A stretch of 64,000 nucleotides of DNA from Pisaster brevispinus (GCA_023634235.1 JAMKCF010000008.1:22066500-22130499), one strand, 5' to 3'; shown: positions 12,140-22,890, counted from the first letter of the stretch. A program made the numbers and translations. Notes: generated from the sequence alone by a model not told the origin.

Positions 12140-12479
12140 GTAAAGATTAGAATAGATTAGATTCAAACCTTGTTATCCCTCAAAGGAAATTAAAATGGCC
12201 TTGAAAAATAGCAGTTTACATAAGCAATACAGCCGACAAGTAACAAAAGGGACAACAAGTACAAAAAATACTTTTACATATTTAAACGCAAACATATTTT
12301 TAGTACAAGTTTTACATAAAGGATCAGAGTCAGCCACATGACGGCCCATCGCTCCAGCCACTCATCGCACCATTTGATGAGCTGCCATATTACAGTGTTG
12401 AGATCCATCTTTGTTAAAAATGAGTACTTCTGTAGTTGGTTTGGAATTTCGCATGTGGTGGAATATCAGTACTTAAATA

Positions 12480-12720
12480 ACAATTGACAAACTACGACAG
12501 AACCTAAATTCAAAATTTACAGTGGGCCGCTGGCCCGAGACCAGTGATATTTGAGCCGGCCAGTAAACTAATGACCAGACAAGTCCAGTGTGGTCTAGTG
12601 TTTTGAAATTGAACAATAATACCTCATAATGGAGACTTATAAATGTAAAAAGAAAGGTTGACTTTGAGTCGGGTGAATATCTTTCAATTTTGATGAGTAT
12701 ACTCACAGATACGAATGAGG
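12480..12720 (+). repeat. partial GGGCTCGAA-family MITE
   Basis: It shares a TGGCCCGAGACCAGTGAT segment, a GGCCAGTAAACTAATGACC segment and GTTGACTTTGAGTCGGG with the family copy at 35.9 kb. The right half is missing. Confidence 0.5.
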
Positions 12721-12839
12721 TAAATCTTTTCTTAGTGCTTCTTTAAATAAAAAGATGTTAAAATTTAACATCTTTCTATTTAATAGTGTATGGTCTTTTC
12801 TCATTTTGATCTTTTTCTGCACACTGGCTAAAGGTGCAG

Positions 12840-13190
12840 ATGTTTGAGATATATTGAGAAATTTGTGAGTTTTATTTTTTGGTCTGAAAAACCAATAAAA
12901 TCAACCATGCAGTGTCAAAATTTCATAATTTTGGGGCAATTTTATGGTTTCAAATGATACAGAACAGACTACTGAAGACTTGAGCGGACTGGGTAAATTA
13001 GCAATAGTTTGAGATATATTGAGAAATTTGTGAGTTTTATTTTTTGGTCTGAAAAACCAACAAAATCGACCATGCTGTCATGGTCAAAATTTCAAGATTG
13101 GGTCAAAAATTTGGCAGAATTATGGTTTCAAATGATACTGAACAGACTACTGGAAAAAGATTACTCATGGAGACTGGATAAATTAGCCAT
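12840..13190 (-). repeat. two inverted outlying monomers of the palindromic satellite
   Basis: Reversed boxes of the 4.97-9.68 kb satellite appear twice: a TTTGTGAGTTTTATTTTTTGG segment, GGTCTGAAAAACCAA, the CCATGCTGTCATGGTC palindrome relic and GGTTTCAAATGATAC. The orientation is opposite to the main array 3 kb away. Confidence 0.75.
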
Positions 13191-13519
13191 AGTTAAAATT
13201 TTAATTAGGTCCGAGGCCGATCCATTCTACGCACTCAAGTATGGTAACCTGCAAAAGAGGCATCGAGTCAAAAAGCAACCGGTCCTCTGTCATTCTTCTT
13301 TGTTTTTTTTATATATCTAACTGTATAGAGTTTAGCGTGACCGTGCAAAAACATGACTCATTTAAAATAGAATCGCATCAAAATATTGGCATATTAGAGA
13401 AGATTTATCTCATTTGTATTATGGACGAGAGTGTTTCCTCACTCAACAGAATTGAAAGATATTTATCAGACTCAAAAGTTAACATTTGAACTTCAATTTG
13501 TATATTACCGTAATCTTCG

Positions 13520-13690
13520 GCATATTAGCTGCCCGGTGTATAAGCCGCAATACCCAGAAATTGTCAAAACAACTGTCAGTTTCAGTGTATAAGCCGCCCA
13601 GCGTATAAGCCGCAGTGGCGACTGCTTACACAGAGGAGCCGTGCGTGTTTGCGGTCCTTTGTGGAGATGTACAGTGACTGGCGGGCGGTA
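13520..13690. repeat. TATAAGCCGC-type interspersed repeat
   Basis: GTGTATAAGCCGC-like words occur three times (about 13,538, 13,585 and 13,605) next to GGCATATTAGCTGCCCGG. It looks like a fragment of a repeat. No ends or target duplication were identified. Confidence 0.35.
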
Positions 13691-13889
13691 CATCAGTCAT
13701 TGTACATCGCCACAAAGTGCGAGTTGCATTGCAATGAAGTCAAAATCTATTGAAGTTAACACCATCGATCGTTATTGAAATCGTTAATAAGAATGATCTG
13801 CAGTCAAGTGGGCCTATTTCCTTTTTTTAAGTGATTGGCCGGCGCATTACTCCCTGAACTGATGGTCCATCTGGAAACACGCGGGCCAC

Positions 13890-14075
13890 TTCCTAGACCA
13901 CCCGACGGGTCTTGGGAGGGTGGGCCGCCCTCCTTAAATTTCAGGCCGCCCTGCCAAAGAATTGGCCGCCCTGCCATAATAATTAACCGCCCTGTCAAAA
14001 ATTGAAAAATCCTGGACGAACGCAACTTCGATCCCAGCTCGGAACACTGATACAAGTTTCCTTCGACACAGACTT
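13890..14075 (+). repeat. fragment related to the 28.3-kb TIR element
   Basis: GGGAGGGTGGGCCGCCCTCC is followed by repeated GGCCGCCCTGCCA words and a GGACGAACGCAACTT segment. These match the left part of the element at 28,332-29,526 in order. The terminal CAGTGTTCTCC is missing here. Confidence 0.55.
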
Positions 14076-14827
14076 TCTTCCGCCAGGCCTCACTCAAACG
14101 AGTAGCCGTGTTGGGAAGCTTGCTGACACGCAAAACCGCTGCATTGCGATCACCTTAAACCAATCGGCCAGCCGTGACACACACACAGCCAGTTGACAGC
14201 CACGGTGTACAGTACATGAGTGGCATGCATCAATGGAGCCTAAATCGGCACCTGATTGGTCCGCTTTCGCGAAAGGTTATGTTGTAAAATATCCTACAGT
14301 TAAGATTCTACAATAAACACATACAAAATAATATTTAGCTAACATTAGAAAGAAGACCAGCTGCAACCATTAAAAATGATGATAAAAAACACAGGAACAG
14401 GTGAGCCCCTTTAACTAAAAATACGCATATAACTGCATTCATGTGCACGAAACCACTTCCAAGACGAGTGGGAATGACATCATTCATGCTATAATGTACA
14501 CTTTGAGGAATGTAAAATAGAAACAGAAACATTAACTCAATGAAGATCAATCCCTCCACACACATTAAACCAGGAGCATAAATATGAGCAACTAAAACAA
14601 AGTAAATTATCAGAAGTTAAAACTATGGAATGAAACATATTTTGAGGAATTTTGGTAAACATGCGAGTGTAAACAAAAAAATTACCCAAAATATAATAAA
14701 ATATAAATCAGGGGTGAGAGTCAATGCTGACAAAAAAAATCTGAAACTGGGATCCAGATCTTAGGAGGTACATTGAAAGGGTGGCATTTCCATCTTTTGG
14801 TAACACCTGGAGTTATAGATTCCAACA

Positions 14828-15763
14828 CCGCGTTTACACTAGATCCAGAAAGGTGGATTGAGATCCGGCAATATTTTAACGACCGCAGATCAAGATCCTG
14901 TGTCGCGTTTACACCAGCACTTGATCCGGCTCCGATCCCACTTTTGAGCCAGATGTATATTGGTCACGACGTCAGCGCTCCTCGCTAAGAGCTCAAGGGT
15001 TACATGGCAAAGATCAAAGGTCACAATTACAGCGCGCCACTTCTAGAAATATTATCAATGCGAAGGTAGAATGCAGAAAATACAGTACAGCAAATGATAC
15101 GGATAACGACCATGCAGGTAGAAATATTTTGTAGATGGAAATTAACAAAATACACCAACAAGGCAAGCTCCGAACCTAACGCTGATGTATAAGGACGCTG
15201 AAAACAACAAAACGTTTCACACACGCACAGTCCACACATTCTCAAAAATGCATCCTTGTGGAGCATTCTTTTGTTCTTTCCTTTGTCCCTGCACTTAACA
15301 GTTTCCCGTAGACTTTGTACACAAATTTCCTTGTGGAGCACCCCGGTCTTAAGAATTTCCATGTGGAGACCTTTTGTTTTCCCTTTTTGGTTTTGTCCTT
15401 GGTCTCCATAAGGTTCCGAATATGAGCCCTTGTGCACACAGCACACACACACACAAATATAACCAGCGACGGATAACCCACCAAAGCACAAGCAAAAAGC
15501 GCGCCATTCGTAGCGAAACCGGAAATGACCACATTGAATTGCTGTGTCTGATCCCCTTTTGCGTTTACACTTGTATTTGGAATCCACTTTGCCGGATCTG
15601 ATCCACCAATTGCCAGATACAACCCTCCTCGAAAGGTGGATTAAAATTGCCAGATCTTGAACCGGGTCTGATCCTGCTTTTTTGCCTTTACACTAGCCGT
15701 TAATCCACACTGCCGGATCAGACCTGGGTCTGATCCACCTTTCTGGATCTAGTGTAAACGGGG
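14828..15763. mobile_element. ~0.94-kb TIR element (CGTTTACACTAGATCCAGAA ends)
   Basis: The left end reads CGTTTACACTAGATCCAGAA then AGGTGGAT. The right end is its reverse complement (ATCCACCT then TTCTGGATCTAGTGTAAACG), a terminal inverted repeat of about 28 bp. Subterminal GATCCGGC/GCCGGATC words are repeated on both sides. The 186-codon minus ORF inside (15,027-15,587) has no transposase signature that I can see. The element is probably non-autonomous. Confidence 0.65.
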
Positions 15764-15990
15764 TCCATGGAGCTTTTGGGAACAGTATCCTCAGTGCTAG
15801 AGAATAAGATCAAGGAGGCTGACTCGTTTTTTATTGGAGAAAAATACAGCATTTAGTTTAGCAGGCAGACTTAAGAAAGTCTGAAATCAGATAACAGGTT
15901 GAACTTTCTCATCCCTGATAAATAGGTCAGGGAAAGAAATGTCTCACAAAAATTCATTCAAAATTGACGAATTAAAATAAATGACGTTAC

Positions 15991-16068
15991 CTTGAGTAGA
16001 GATTGTTTGCATTCCTTGAGCTTTCCAGCTTTGGGGTACACTCTAGCTAGGTACGTCAGTACGTGAAG
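15991..16068 (-). pseudogene. ctr9: CTR9-like exon 11 (TPR region)
   Basis: On the minus strand the frame reads YLARVYPKAGKLKECKQSLL and one more K, then a donor (GTAACG). This matches the CTR9 TPR region where animal proteins have a YLARALFKCGKLQECKQ-like stretch (known from the family). No good acceptor is seen at the upstream edge, where the match fades after about five more residues. The exon coding for the preceding CTR9 segment (ATADISDVW-like) was not found between this exon and exon 10. Confidence 0.65.
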
Positions 16069-16118
16069 TTATATACCACAAGGGAAACTGACTGAGTAAA
16101 TAAACAATTATTTGGGGT

Positions 16119-16222
16119 TGAACAAAGAAAAATTGATTAGAGCTGGATTTTGAACCTGCCACCTCCAGATGAATGTGCTGGCGCTCTACCCTCGTCTACA
16201 AACTGAGCTACCTAGCCCCTAA
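16119..16222 (-). repeat. degenerate tRNA-derived SINE
   Basis: On the minus strand GGGGCTAGGTAGCTCAGTTT is followed by TAGAGCGCCAGC and GGTTCAAAATCC, i.e. a tRNA head with box A and box B but with extra bases in the D-arm. It ends in the same AATTTTTCTTTGTTCAACCC tail as the copy at 2.8 kb. An identical copy lies at 18,492-18,595 in the second duplication unit. Confidence 0.6.
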
Positions 16223-16868
16223 TGTTGTCGTTCTCTTAACACAATAATTATTACATCTTTCTTCCTTTGTCTGTTTTTCCCTTGTAAAGCCCGGTTCATA
16301 CTTCTTGCCAACGCAAATGCGAAGCCAATTTTTAGTGACGCAATAATCAGTACGCGCTTTTTTTCCAAATGTGACGTGGATAAAGCCAGCATTATTTTTT
16401 TTGCCATGCACTAACTTCATGTATCTCCGACCAGAGATGTTAATAAACGAGACAAGGTGAGGTTTTCTTACCATCTGAACAGCGCTGATATATTGTTTCT
16501 ATTGTTTGATTCTACAATAAAACACATAAAAAAATAATATTTAGCTAACATTAGAAAGAAGACCAGCTGCAACCATTAAAAATGATGATAAAAAACACAG
16601 GAACAAAATGTTGTCGTTCTCTTAACACAATAATTATTACATCTTTCTTCCTTTGTCTGTTTTTCCCTTGTAAAGCCCGGTTCATACTTCTTGCCAATGC
16701 AAATGCGAAGCCAATTTTTAGTGACGCAATAATCAGTACGCGCTTTTTTTCCAAATGTGACGTGGATAAAGCCAGCATTATTTTTTTTGCCATGCACTAA
16801 CTACATGTATCTCCGACCAGAGATGTTAATAAACGAGACAAGGTGAGGTTTTCTTACCATCTGAACAG
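16219..16868. repeat. ~390-bp internal tandem duplication carrying a MITE
   Basis: The block ATGTTGTCGTTCTCTTAACA..CATCTGAACAG occurs twice (from 16,219 and from 16,609), joined by a GATTCTACAATAAAACACAT..CACAGGAACA spacer that also occurs at 14,305-14,405. The same arrangement recurs at 18,592-19,241. ORFs here are identical pairs and are not genes. Confidence 0.75.
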
Positions 16869-16899
16869 AAGACCAGCTGCAACCCCCCCCCCCCCCCAG

Positions 16900-17035
16900 G
16901 ACAACCAGAGAAAAATTCTTGTGGCATAGAAGGAACCAACGTACAACTCTACTCACCTATGGCCTTAGTCGGGAATCGAACCTGGGCCATTTTTGAGAGG
17001 TGAGCGGTAAATCTCTGAAGGGAGTTGGGGGTTTA
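16900..17035 (-). repeat. tRNA-derived SINE fragment (box B GGTTCGATTCC)
   Basis: The minus strand reads GATTTACCGCTCACCTCTC, then CAGGTTCGATTCCCGAC and a GTAGAGTTGTACGTTGGTTCC segment. This is a SINE with an RNA polymerase III box B. A second copy is at 19,273-19,408. A related plus-strand member is at 22,716. Confidence 0.5.
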
Positions 17036-17392
17036 TATATAAATTATCAGGTGCATCAATTAGCCAGTCCAGAATCCATTGAAGCTGGAGTGACACACCC
17101 CTTTGGTGAGTGTTTTATTTCACTTTTGTCTTTTTCCTAGGCAGCCCATCTTTTGTCCTGTCTGTTGCTCCCTGGTTTGTTGTCCAGTTTCTTTTTCCTT
17201 TGTTTTTGTGGCCCCTTTTTGTGTTCTCTCTTTGCCTTGTTTTTTTGTTTTTTTTATCGTTTGTTTTTTCAGTTGATTTCAATCCTTGCCATATATTGGG
17301 ATAGGGGTGGTTCTCATATTTTTAATATTTTGTATGTATTGTGATTTGCCTGAATAAAGTATTATTATTATTATTATAAGTTGCCCACTCAC

Positions 17393-17521
17393 CTGAGAGA
17401 AGACGTCCTTAGATTCTCGGATGTAGTCTTTCATAGCAAAAATTGCACCAATTCCATTGGCTGCAAACAGGTTGCGGCCATCGTTGCGTAATACTTGTTT
17501 GTACATGGCCAGGGCTCTGTC
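17393..17521 (-). pseudogene. ctr9: CTR9-like exon 10, duplicate copy 1
   Basis: The 43 codons read [20 protein letters not shown] then [20 protein letters not shown] and FSQ, followed by a GTGAGT donor. CTR9 proteins have a [26 protein letters not shown]-like TPR here (family knowledge), so identity is clear. The frame is open in this exon. The acceptor CATCACCAG lacks a good pyrimidine tract and would drop the usual RHQ codons, which appear as KHHQ just upstream. The exon lies in duplication unit 1; the same exon is at 19,765-19,893. Confidence 0.8.
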
Positions 17522-17639
17522 CTGGTGATGTTTAATGTCAGGATGATACCCAGTTATACCCAGTTGTTCCTGTTTTAAACCCTGCCCCACAAATACTATT
17601 GCCATAAACACAAATAAAGCTTCCAGTTGTACCCACAAA

Positions 17640-17960
17640 ATCCCTCAAATGCAATTATAAAAGATTCCAGATTTGAAATCCCTGTCCATATGATACAACT
17701 CCTTAAAACACCCAATTATCACCCAAATGAACCCAAACACCGTCATGTAGTTGTAGCAATAATCCTCTCTGGTACTAAAATCTGGTCCACCCTTTCCTAC
17801 TGAAACCCATGACACACCCACTTACGCCCGTAACAATCTTTCTAACACCCAAAACATACCGACTTGACCACAACATTTCCAGAAACACCCATGCAATTCC
17901 CACTTACACCCATCATATTCCTACTAACACCAATAACATACCCACTTACACCCTTTATAT
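17640..17960 (-). other. intronic low-complexity ACCCA/TTACACCC-rich stretch
   Basis: Between exons 9 and 10, words such as ACACCCA and CTTACACCC recur irregularly. It is repeated in unit 2 at 20,012-20,332. No gene is seen. Confidence 0.5.
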
Positions 17961-17975
17961 CCAAACTCGTTGTAC

Positions 17976-18161
17976 CTTTTCCTTGTCTCTTGTGAGTTGA
18001 TACAGTGTCTGTAGCCAAACATTACCCAGTGATAGCAGAGAGTAGGAATCATTCTGGGTGGCGGTCTGTTTGAGGATTCATTCAAACTTCTTCTGCCCCG
18101 GTCCCCATTCTTGTTTAGCAAGATGGAGGTTACCGATGAGGGACCAAGCATCGGGATGATC
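17976..18161 (-). pseudogene. ctr9: CTR9-like exon 9, duplicate copy 1, with nonsense codon
   Basis: The 62 codons start DHPDAWSLIGNLHLAKQEWG then PGQKKFE, a TGA stop, [10 protein letters not shown], and end [19 protein letters not shown]. The acceptor is CCATAG and the donor GTACAACG. The family has Arg where the TGA stands (FERILKQ), so the lesion fits CGA to TGA, a typical CpG transition. The 186-bp length and the phase are otherwise preserved. Copy 2 at 20,348-20,533 carries the same stop, so the lesion predates the duplication. Confidence 0.88.
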
Positions 18162-19764
18162 CTATGGTACGAACACCAAGAGGGAAAAATGCAGAAATAA
18201 ACAAACTGTAAGCCAAGATAACTCGAGGCTGAACCCCGGATAACCCAGGTAATCCTACAAAAAACCTCAAGGCTTTATATAGAGCCCGAAAAAAAGAGCC
18301 TGTAAAAATGAGAGTCTATAAAATGAACCAGACTTCAAGATAAATTTGTTCATTGGCAGAGGAGAGTACAAAATAGTTTTCCCAAAGCAAAATAATCAAA
18401 CCAGCCTAGAATCTAGGTGGGCTAGACTTGGAAATCATCATTTTACCAGAAGGAAGTGTAAAAACTGAGTAAATAAACAATTATTTGGGGTTGAACAAAG
18501 AAAAATTGATTAGAGCTGGATTTTGAACCTGCCACCTCCAGATGAATGTGCTGGCGCTCTACCCTCGTCTACAAACTGAGCTACCTAGCCCCTAATGTTG
18601 TCGTTCTCTTAACACAATAATTATTACATCTTTCTTCCTTTGTCTGTTTTTCCCTTGTAAAGCCCGGTTCATACTTCTTGCCAACGCAAATGCGAAGCCA
18701 ATTTTTAGTGACGCAATAATCAGTACGCGCTTTTTTTCCAAATGTGACGTGGATAAAGCCAGCATTATTTTTTTTGCCATGCACTAACTTCATGTATCTC
18801 CGACCAGAGATGTTAATAAACGAGACAAGGTGAGGTTTTCTTACCATCTGAACAGCGCTGATATATTGTTTCTATTGTTTGATTCTACAATAAAACACAT
18901 AAAAAAATAATATTTAGCTAACATTAGAAAGAAGACCAGCTGCAACCATTAAAAATGATGATAAAAAACACAGGAACAAAATGTTGTCGTTCTCTTAACA
19001 CAATAATTATTACATCTTTCTTCCTTTGTCTGTTTTTCCCTTGTAAAGCCCGGTTCATACTTCTTGCCAATGCAAATGCGAAGCCAATTTTTAGTGACGC
19101 AATAATCAGTACGCGCTTTTTTTCCAAATGTGACGTGGATAAAGCCAGCATTATTTTTTTTGCCATGCACTAACTACATGTATCTCCGACCAGAGATGTT
19201 AATAAACGAGACAAGGTGAGGTTTTCTTACCATCTGAACAGAAGACCAGCTGCAACCCCCCCCCCCCCCCAGGACAACCAGAGAAAAATTCTTGTGGCAT
19301 AGAAGGAACCAACGTACAACTCTACTCACCTATGGCCTTAGTCGGGAATCGAACCTGGGCCATTTTTGAGAGGTGAGCGGTAAATCTCTGAAGGGAGTTG
19401 GGGGTTTATATATAAATTATCAGGTGCATCAATTAGCCAGTCCAGAATCCATTGAAGCTGGAGTGACACACCCCTTTGGTGAGTGTTTTATTTCACTTTT
19501 GTCTTTTTCCTAGGCAGCCCATCTTTTGTCCTGTCTGTTGCTCCCTGGTTTGTTGTCCAGTTTCTTTTTCCTTTGTTTTTGTGGCCCCTTTTTGTGTTCT
19601 CTCTTTGCCTTGTTTTTTTTTTTTTTTATCGTTTGTTTTTTCAGTTGATTTCAATCCTTGCCATATATTGGGATAGGGGTGGTTCTCATATTTTTAATAT
19701 TTTGTATGTATTGTGATTTGCCTGAATAAAGTATTATTATTATTATTATAAGTTGCCCACTCAC

Positions 19765-19893
19765 CTGAGAGAAGACGTCCTTAGATTCTCGGATGTAGTC
19801 CTTCATAGCAAAAATTGCACCAATTCCATTGGCTGCAAACAGGTTGCGGCCATCGTTGCGTAATACTTGTTTGTACATGGCCAGGGCTCTGTC
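19765..19893 (-). pseudogene. ctr9: CTR9-like exon 10, duplicate copy 2
   Basis: Same 43-codon exon as 17,393-17,521, open, with the same GTGAGT donor. One base differs (GAC TAC versus GAA/AGAC context in the GTCC/GTCT triplet) without a stop. In gene order this copy directly follows exon 9 copy 2, so a transcript of the locus would hold exons 9-10-9-10. Confidence 0.8.
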
Positions 19894-20347
19894 CTGGTGA
19901 TGTTTAATGTCAGGATGATACCCAGTTATACCCAGTTGTTCCTGTTTTAAACCCTGCCCCACAAATACTATTGCCATAAACACAAATAAAGCTTCCAGTT
20001 GTACCCACAAAATCCCTCAAATGCAATTATAAAAGATTCCAGATTTGAAATCCCTGTCCATATGATACAACTCCTTAAAACACCCAATTATCACCCAAAT
20101 GAACCCAAACACCGTCATGTAGTTGTAGCAATAATCCTCTCTGGTACTAAAATCTGGTCCACCCTTTCCTACTGAAACCCATGACACACCCACTTACGCC
20201 CGTAACAATCTTTCTAACACCCAAAACATACCGACTTGACCACAACATTTCCAGAAACACCCATGCAATTCCCACTTACACCCATCATATTCCTACTAAC
20301 ACCAATAACATACCCACTTACACCCTTTATATCCAAACTCGTTGTAC

Positions 20348-20533
20348 CTTTTCCTTGTCTCTTGTGAGTTGATACAGTGTCTGTAGCCAAACATTACCCA
20401 GTGATAGCAGAGAGTAGGAATCATTCTGGGTGGCGGTCTGTTTGAGGATTCATTCAAACTTCTTCTGCCCCGGTCCCCATTCTTGTTTAGCAAGATGGAG
20501 GTTACCGATGAGGGACCAAGCATCGGGATGATC
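20348..20533 (-). pseudogene. ctr9: CTR9-like exon 9, duplicate copy 2, with nonsense codon
   Basis: Identical to copy 1 as far as I can read, including the TGA in KKFE-stop-ILKQ, the CCATAG acceptor and the GTACAACG donor. Together with exon 10 copy 2 it forms the 5' pair of the duplicated exon set. Confidence 0.88.
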
Positions 20534-20839
20534 CTATGGTACGAACACCAAGAGGGAAAAATGCAGAAATAAACAAACTGTAAGCCAAGATAACTCGAGG
20601 CTGAACCCCGGATAACCCAGGTAATCCTACAAAAAACCTCAAGGCTTTATATAGAGCCCGAAAAAAAGAGCCTGTAAAAATGAGAGTCTATAAAATGAAC
20701 CAGACTTCAAGATAAATTTGTTCATTGGCAGAGGAGAGTACAAAATAGTTTTCCCAAAGCAAAATAATCAAACCAGCCTAGAATCTAGGTGGGCTAGACT
20801 TGGAAATCATCATTTTACCAGAAGGAAGTGTAAAAAAAT

Positions 20840-21415
20840 GAAGGCATTTTGAGGTACGGTGGACAGGGTTCTCCCCAGATTTGTTCAAAGCTGTGGGGCA
20901 TTCTTGACCAAAATTTGGAGATGTTTGGCCAAAGCACGCTAAATTGAAACAACATCTGCGGATTGTTTTCTACTTTCAAAGCTCTACTGTTTTAAAACCT
21001 CTAAAGTGCAATCTGGAGCATTCTTCATGCTTTTTTTCTCGATTTTTGGGGGGGATTAAGGGGGAAAAATATAATAATAATCTTCTTTCTTTTTTTTTTG
21101 CTTATCTGCCGAAATTCGTGCATATTGGCACGAATCCAAGCGTATAGGCCTGATACGCTAGCTCGACATGGTGAGAACCCTTGTGGACGCGCTACTAGGG
21201 CACTACTTGGTTTCGGTAAGTTTGTCTGTGCCCACCCATACTAAACAGTGCACTCCTACAGTGTCTACAATAGCTCAAAAAGGCTATGAGTGGGGGAACA
21301 AAAGAGTGCCCTCGGTGTTCAAGTTCTTAGCAGCGTTTTTGGTCGCTTTAGGGAGATTTGCATAACCAAGAGTATTGGCGAAACACAAGGAATATGAATA
21401 ATTGGTGTACAATAC
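20840..21415. other. intron between CTR9-like exons 8 and 9, no gene recognised
   Basis: It contains a T-rich run, a short plus ORF (21,168-21,365) and no repeat partner that I could identify. Confidence 0.45.
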
Positions 21416-21512
21416 CTGTTGATTTGCAGAGCTTCTTTGAACCAATCAGATGCCTCCTAGTATGCCTAGATCTGTCCCGGATCCCGAGCCACGCAGCACA
21501 GACGCAAGTGGC
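21416..21512 (-). pseudogene. ctr9: CTR9-like exon 8, two nonsense codons
   Basis: The acceptor TTTTTAG fits the phase of exon 7: GAT-T plus GC CAC TTG gives VDCHLRL. The frame then reads CCVARDPGQI, TAG, AY, TAG, EASDWFKEALQIN and a GTATTG donor. The family has a [20 protein letters not shown]-like stretch. Two stops within three codons in this conserved TPR show loss of function. Confidence 0.85.
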
Positions 21513-21579
21513 CTAAAAAGAAAATATTCATCTGTTCGATGATAATCAATTTCTAATTAGCAATAATCAATGAACAAGT

Positions 21580-22200
21580 GAGACTTGCAGTTATGTTCAT
21601 TGCTTAGGTTGTGTGGCAAGTCAATAGTAATCAATAGTTGATTTTCAATACTCAATAGTCAATAACCAAATGATCAAGTGAGAGCTGCTAAGTTAATGTG
21701 ATCTAAATCAATGTGTAACTACTCAACAACCTATAATCAATACATAACCACGCAATAATTGAAAATAAATAGAGGCATAAGACTTGATGCTTGGAAAAAA
21801 GCAGGGCAATTTTGAGTAGTACAAGGGCTGACCTACATACAGTACATGTATAGGCTTGTAGAATTTTGTTCAGGCTACTTAATAATAGTTTTGCTGATTT
21901 TTCTGGGGGCAAAACAACTGGAAATCAGATTAAAGTAGGAAGAACATCACCTGTAATTAGCAATAGTCAATAACAAATGATTAAGCAATTATTAACATTC
22001 CATGAGCTGACTATTGGAATAGTCCTTTTCAATTCATTCCGTAATCAATAATAAAGTAATCAAGTTCGAGCTGCAATGTTAAAGTAATCAATACTCAATC
22101 TGTGACAACTCAATAGTGTATAATCAATATATAACCACCTAATAATCAATAATTAATAATAAACAAAAGTCAATAATCAATCAACAATCGTTAACCTTCT
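21580..22200. repeat. degenerate AATAATCAAT-type simple repeat
   Basis: CAATAGTCAATAACCAA, CAATAATCAATAATTAATAA and similar words recur irregularly over about 600 bp within the exon 7-8 intron. Confidence 0.6.
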
Positions 22201-22353
22201 ATAAGCTGACTCAGGAATAGTATTTTAAATTCACCCACCTGTTTCATCTCCCCACCAAAAAAAAGAGGAAGTAATTTACAACTTTTTGTTTCTAATCGTG
22301 TCCCTTTACAGTATTTCCGCACCCCCCACCCCCCGGCACCAAGACCAACTCAC

Positions 22354-22537
22354 AATCAACGTAGTTAGGATGCTCTCTCAGGACGTCTTTATAGAATTTC
22401 TCAGCCTTGTCGAATTTAAACATGCTCTCAAAGAGACCAAGCGAGGTTGTAAGACATCAAGACTGAGATGGCGCCGTAGTACGTATCATCATGCTCCGCC
22501 TCAAAATGGCACGCTTGAGAGAGGCTTCGTAGTAGCA
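22354..22537 (-). pseudogene. ctr9: CTR9-like exon 7, two frameshifts
   Basis: The minus-strand frame 1 reads CYYEASLKRAI. Frame 2 takes over as [20 protein letters not shown], and a third frame reads [20 protein letters not shown] then EHPNYVD, ending at a GTGAGT donor. Each piece aligns in order with CTR9 (family: [46 protein letters not shown]), so two single-base-type shifts are needed. The acceptor is TCCTGTAG. Confidence 0.85.
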
Positions 22538-22715
22538 CTACAGGAGAACAAGAATCAGATTTGAAAAAGGACAGATTGACAACATCTTTGTGTTTCGAAA
22601 GAAAGGAAGACCTTAGATGAAATACGCCCACAAGAAAAAAACATGAAATGGGTTGAAACTTTTGAAGGTTGGTTCGCTCCAAGTTTTACAATTTTTCAAT
22701 ATTAATATTAAGGGC

Positions 22716-22890
22716 AGTCAGGATGGGCTCAGTGGTTTCTTCCCTGTCTTTCACCTCTGTGGATCCCAATTTGATTCCCGGACCAAAGCCTTGCATGTGG
22801 ATTGGGTATTCAGTCCCCGCCCGACAACGTGGGTTTTCATCCCACTTCTACAACTGAAACTTCTTGATTGTCTTCTTCACAAAAGTTGGT
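22716..22890 (+). repeat. tRNA-derived SINE
   Basis: GGGCTCAGTGGTTTCTTCCC is followed by CACCTCTGTGGATCCCAA, TTTGATTCCCGGACC (box B-like) and a GTGGGTTTTCATCCCAC body. It is a plus-strand SINE within the exon 6-7 intron. Confidence 0.5.

Larger units (their letters stand above)
16091..18463. repeat. 2,373-bp tandem segmental duplication, unit 1
   Basis: This block and 18,464-20,836 are almost base-for-base identical. The only differences I noticed are a T-run length change near 17,243 and one base in exon 10 (GTCTTTC versus GTCCTTC). The shared unit starts at ACTGAGTAAATAAACAATT and ends at GGAAGTGTAAAAA. It contains a SINE, an internally duplicated MITE region and CTR9-like exons 9 and 10. 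It could be a very recent duplication or an uncollapsed assembly copy. Confidence 0.93.
18464..20836. repeat. 2,373-bp tandem segmental duplication, unit 2
   Basis: Second unit, directly abutting unit 1 at GTGTAAAAA/CTGAGTAAA. Its right edge runs into unique sequence (AATGAAGGCATTTTGAGG). It carries the second SINE (18,492-18,595), the second MITE pair and the second copies of exons 9 and 10. Confidence 0.93.

Noticed and set aside
11892..12143. 83-codon plus-strand ORF at 11.9 kb as the real gene
   Set aside because: The minus strand has a better donor and more protein-like composition; still undecided.
15027..15587. 186-codon minus ORF as a transposase within the TIR element
   Set aside because: No DDE or zinc-finger motif is visible, and Cys/Arg-rich low-complexity patches suggest chance.
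16208..19173. Identical ORFs (MAKKIMLALSTSHLEKKRV) seen four times as a conserved small protein
   Set aside because: The whole surrounding DNA is duplicated, and the frame lies in a MITE-like inverted-repeat element.
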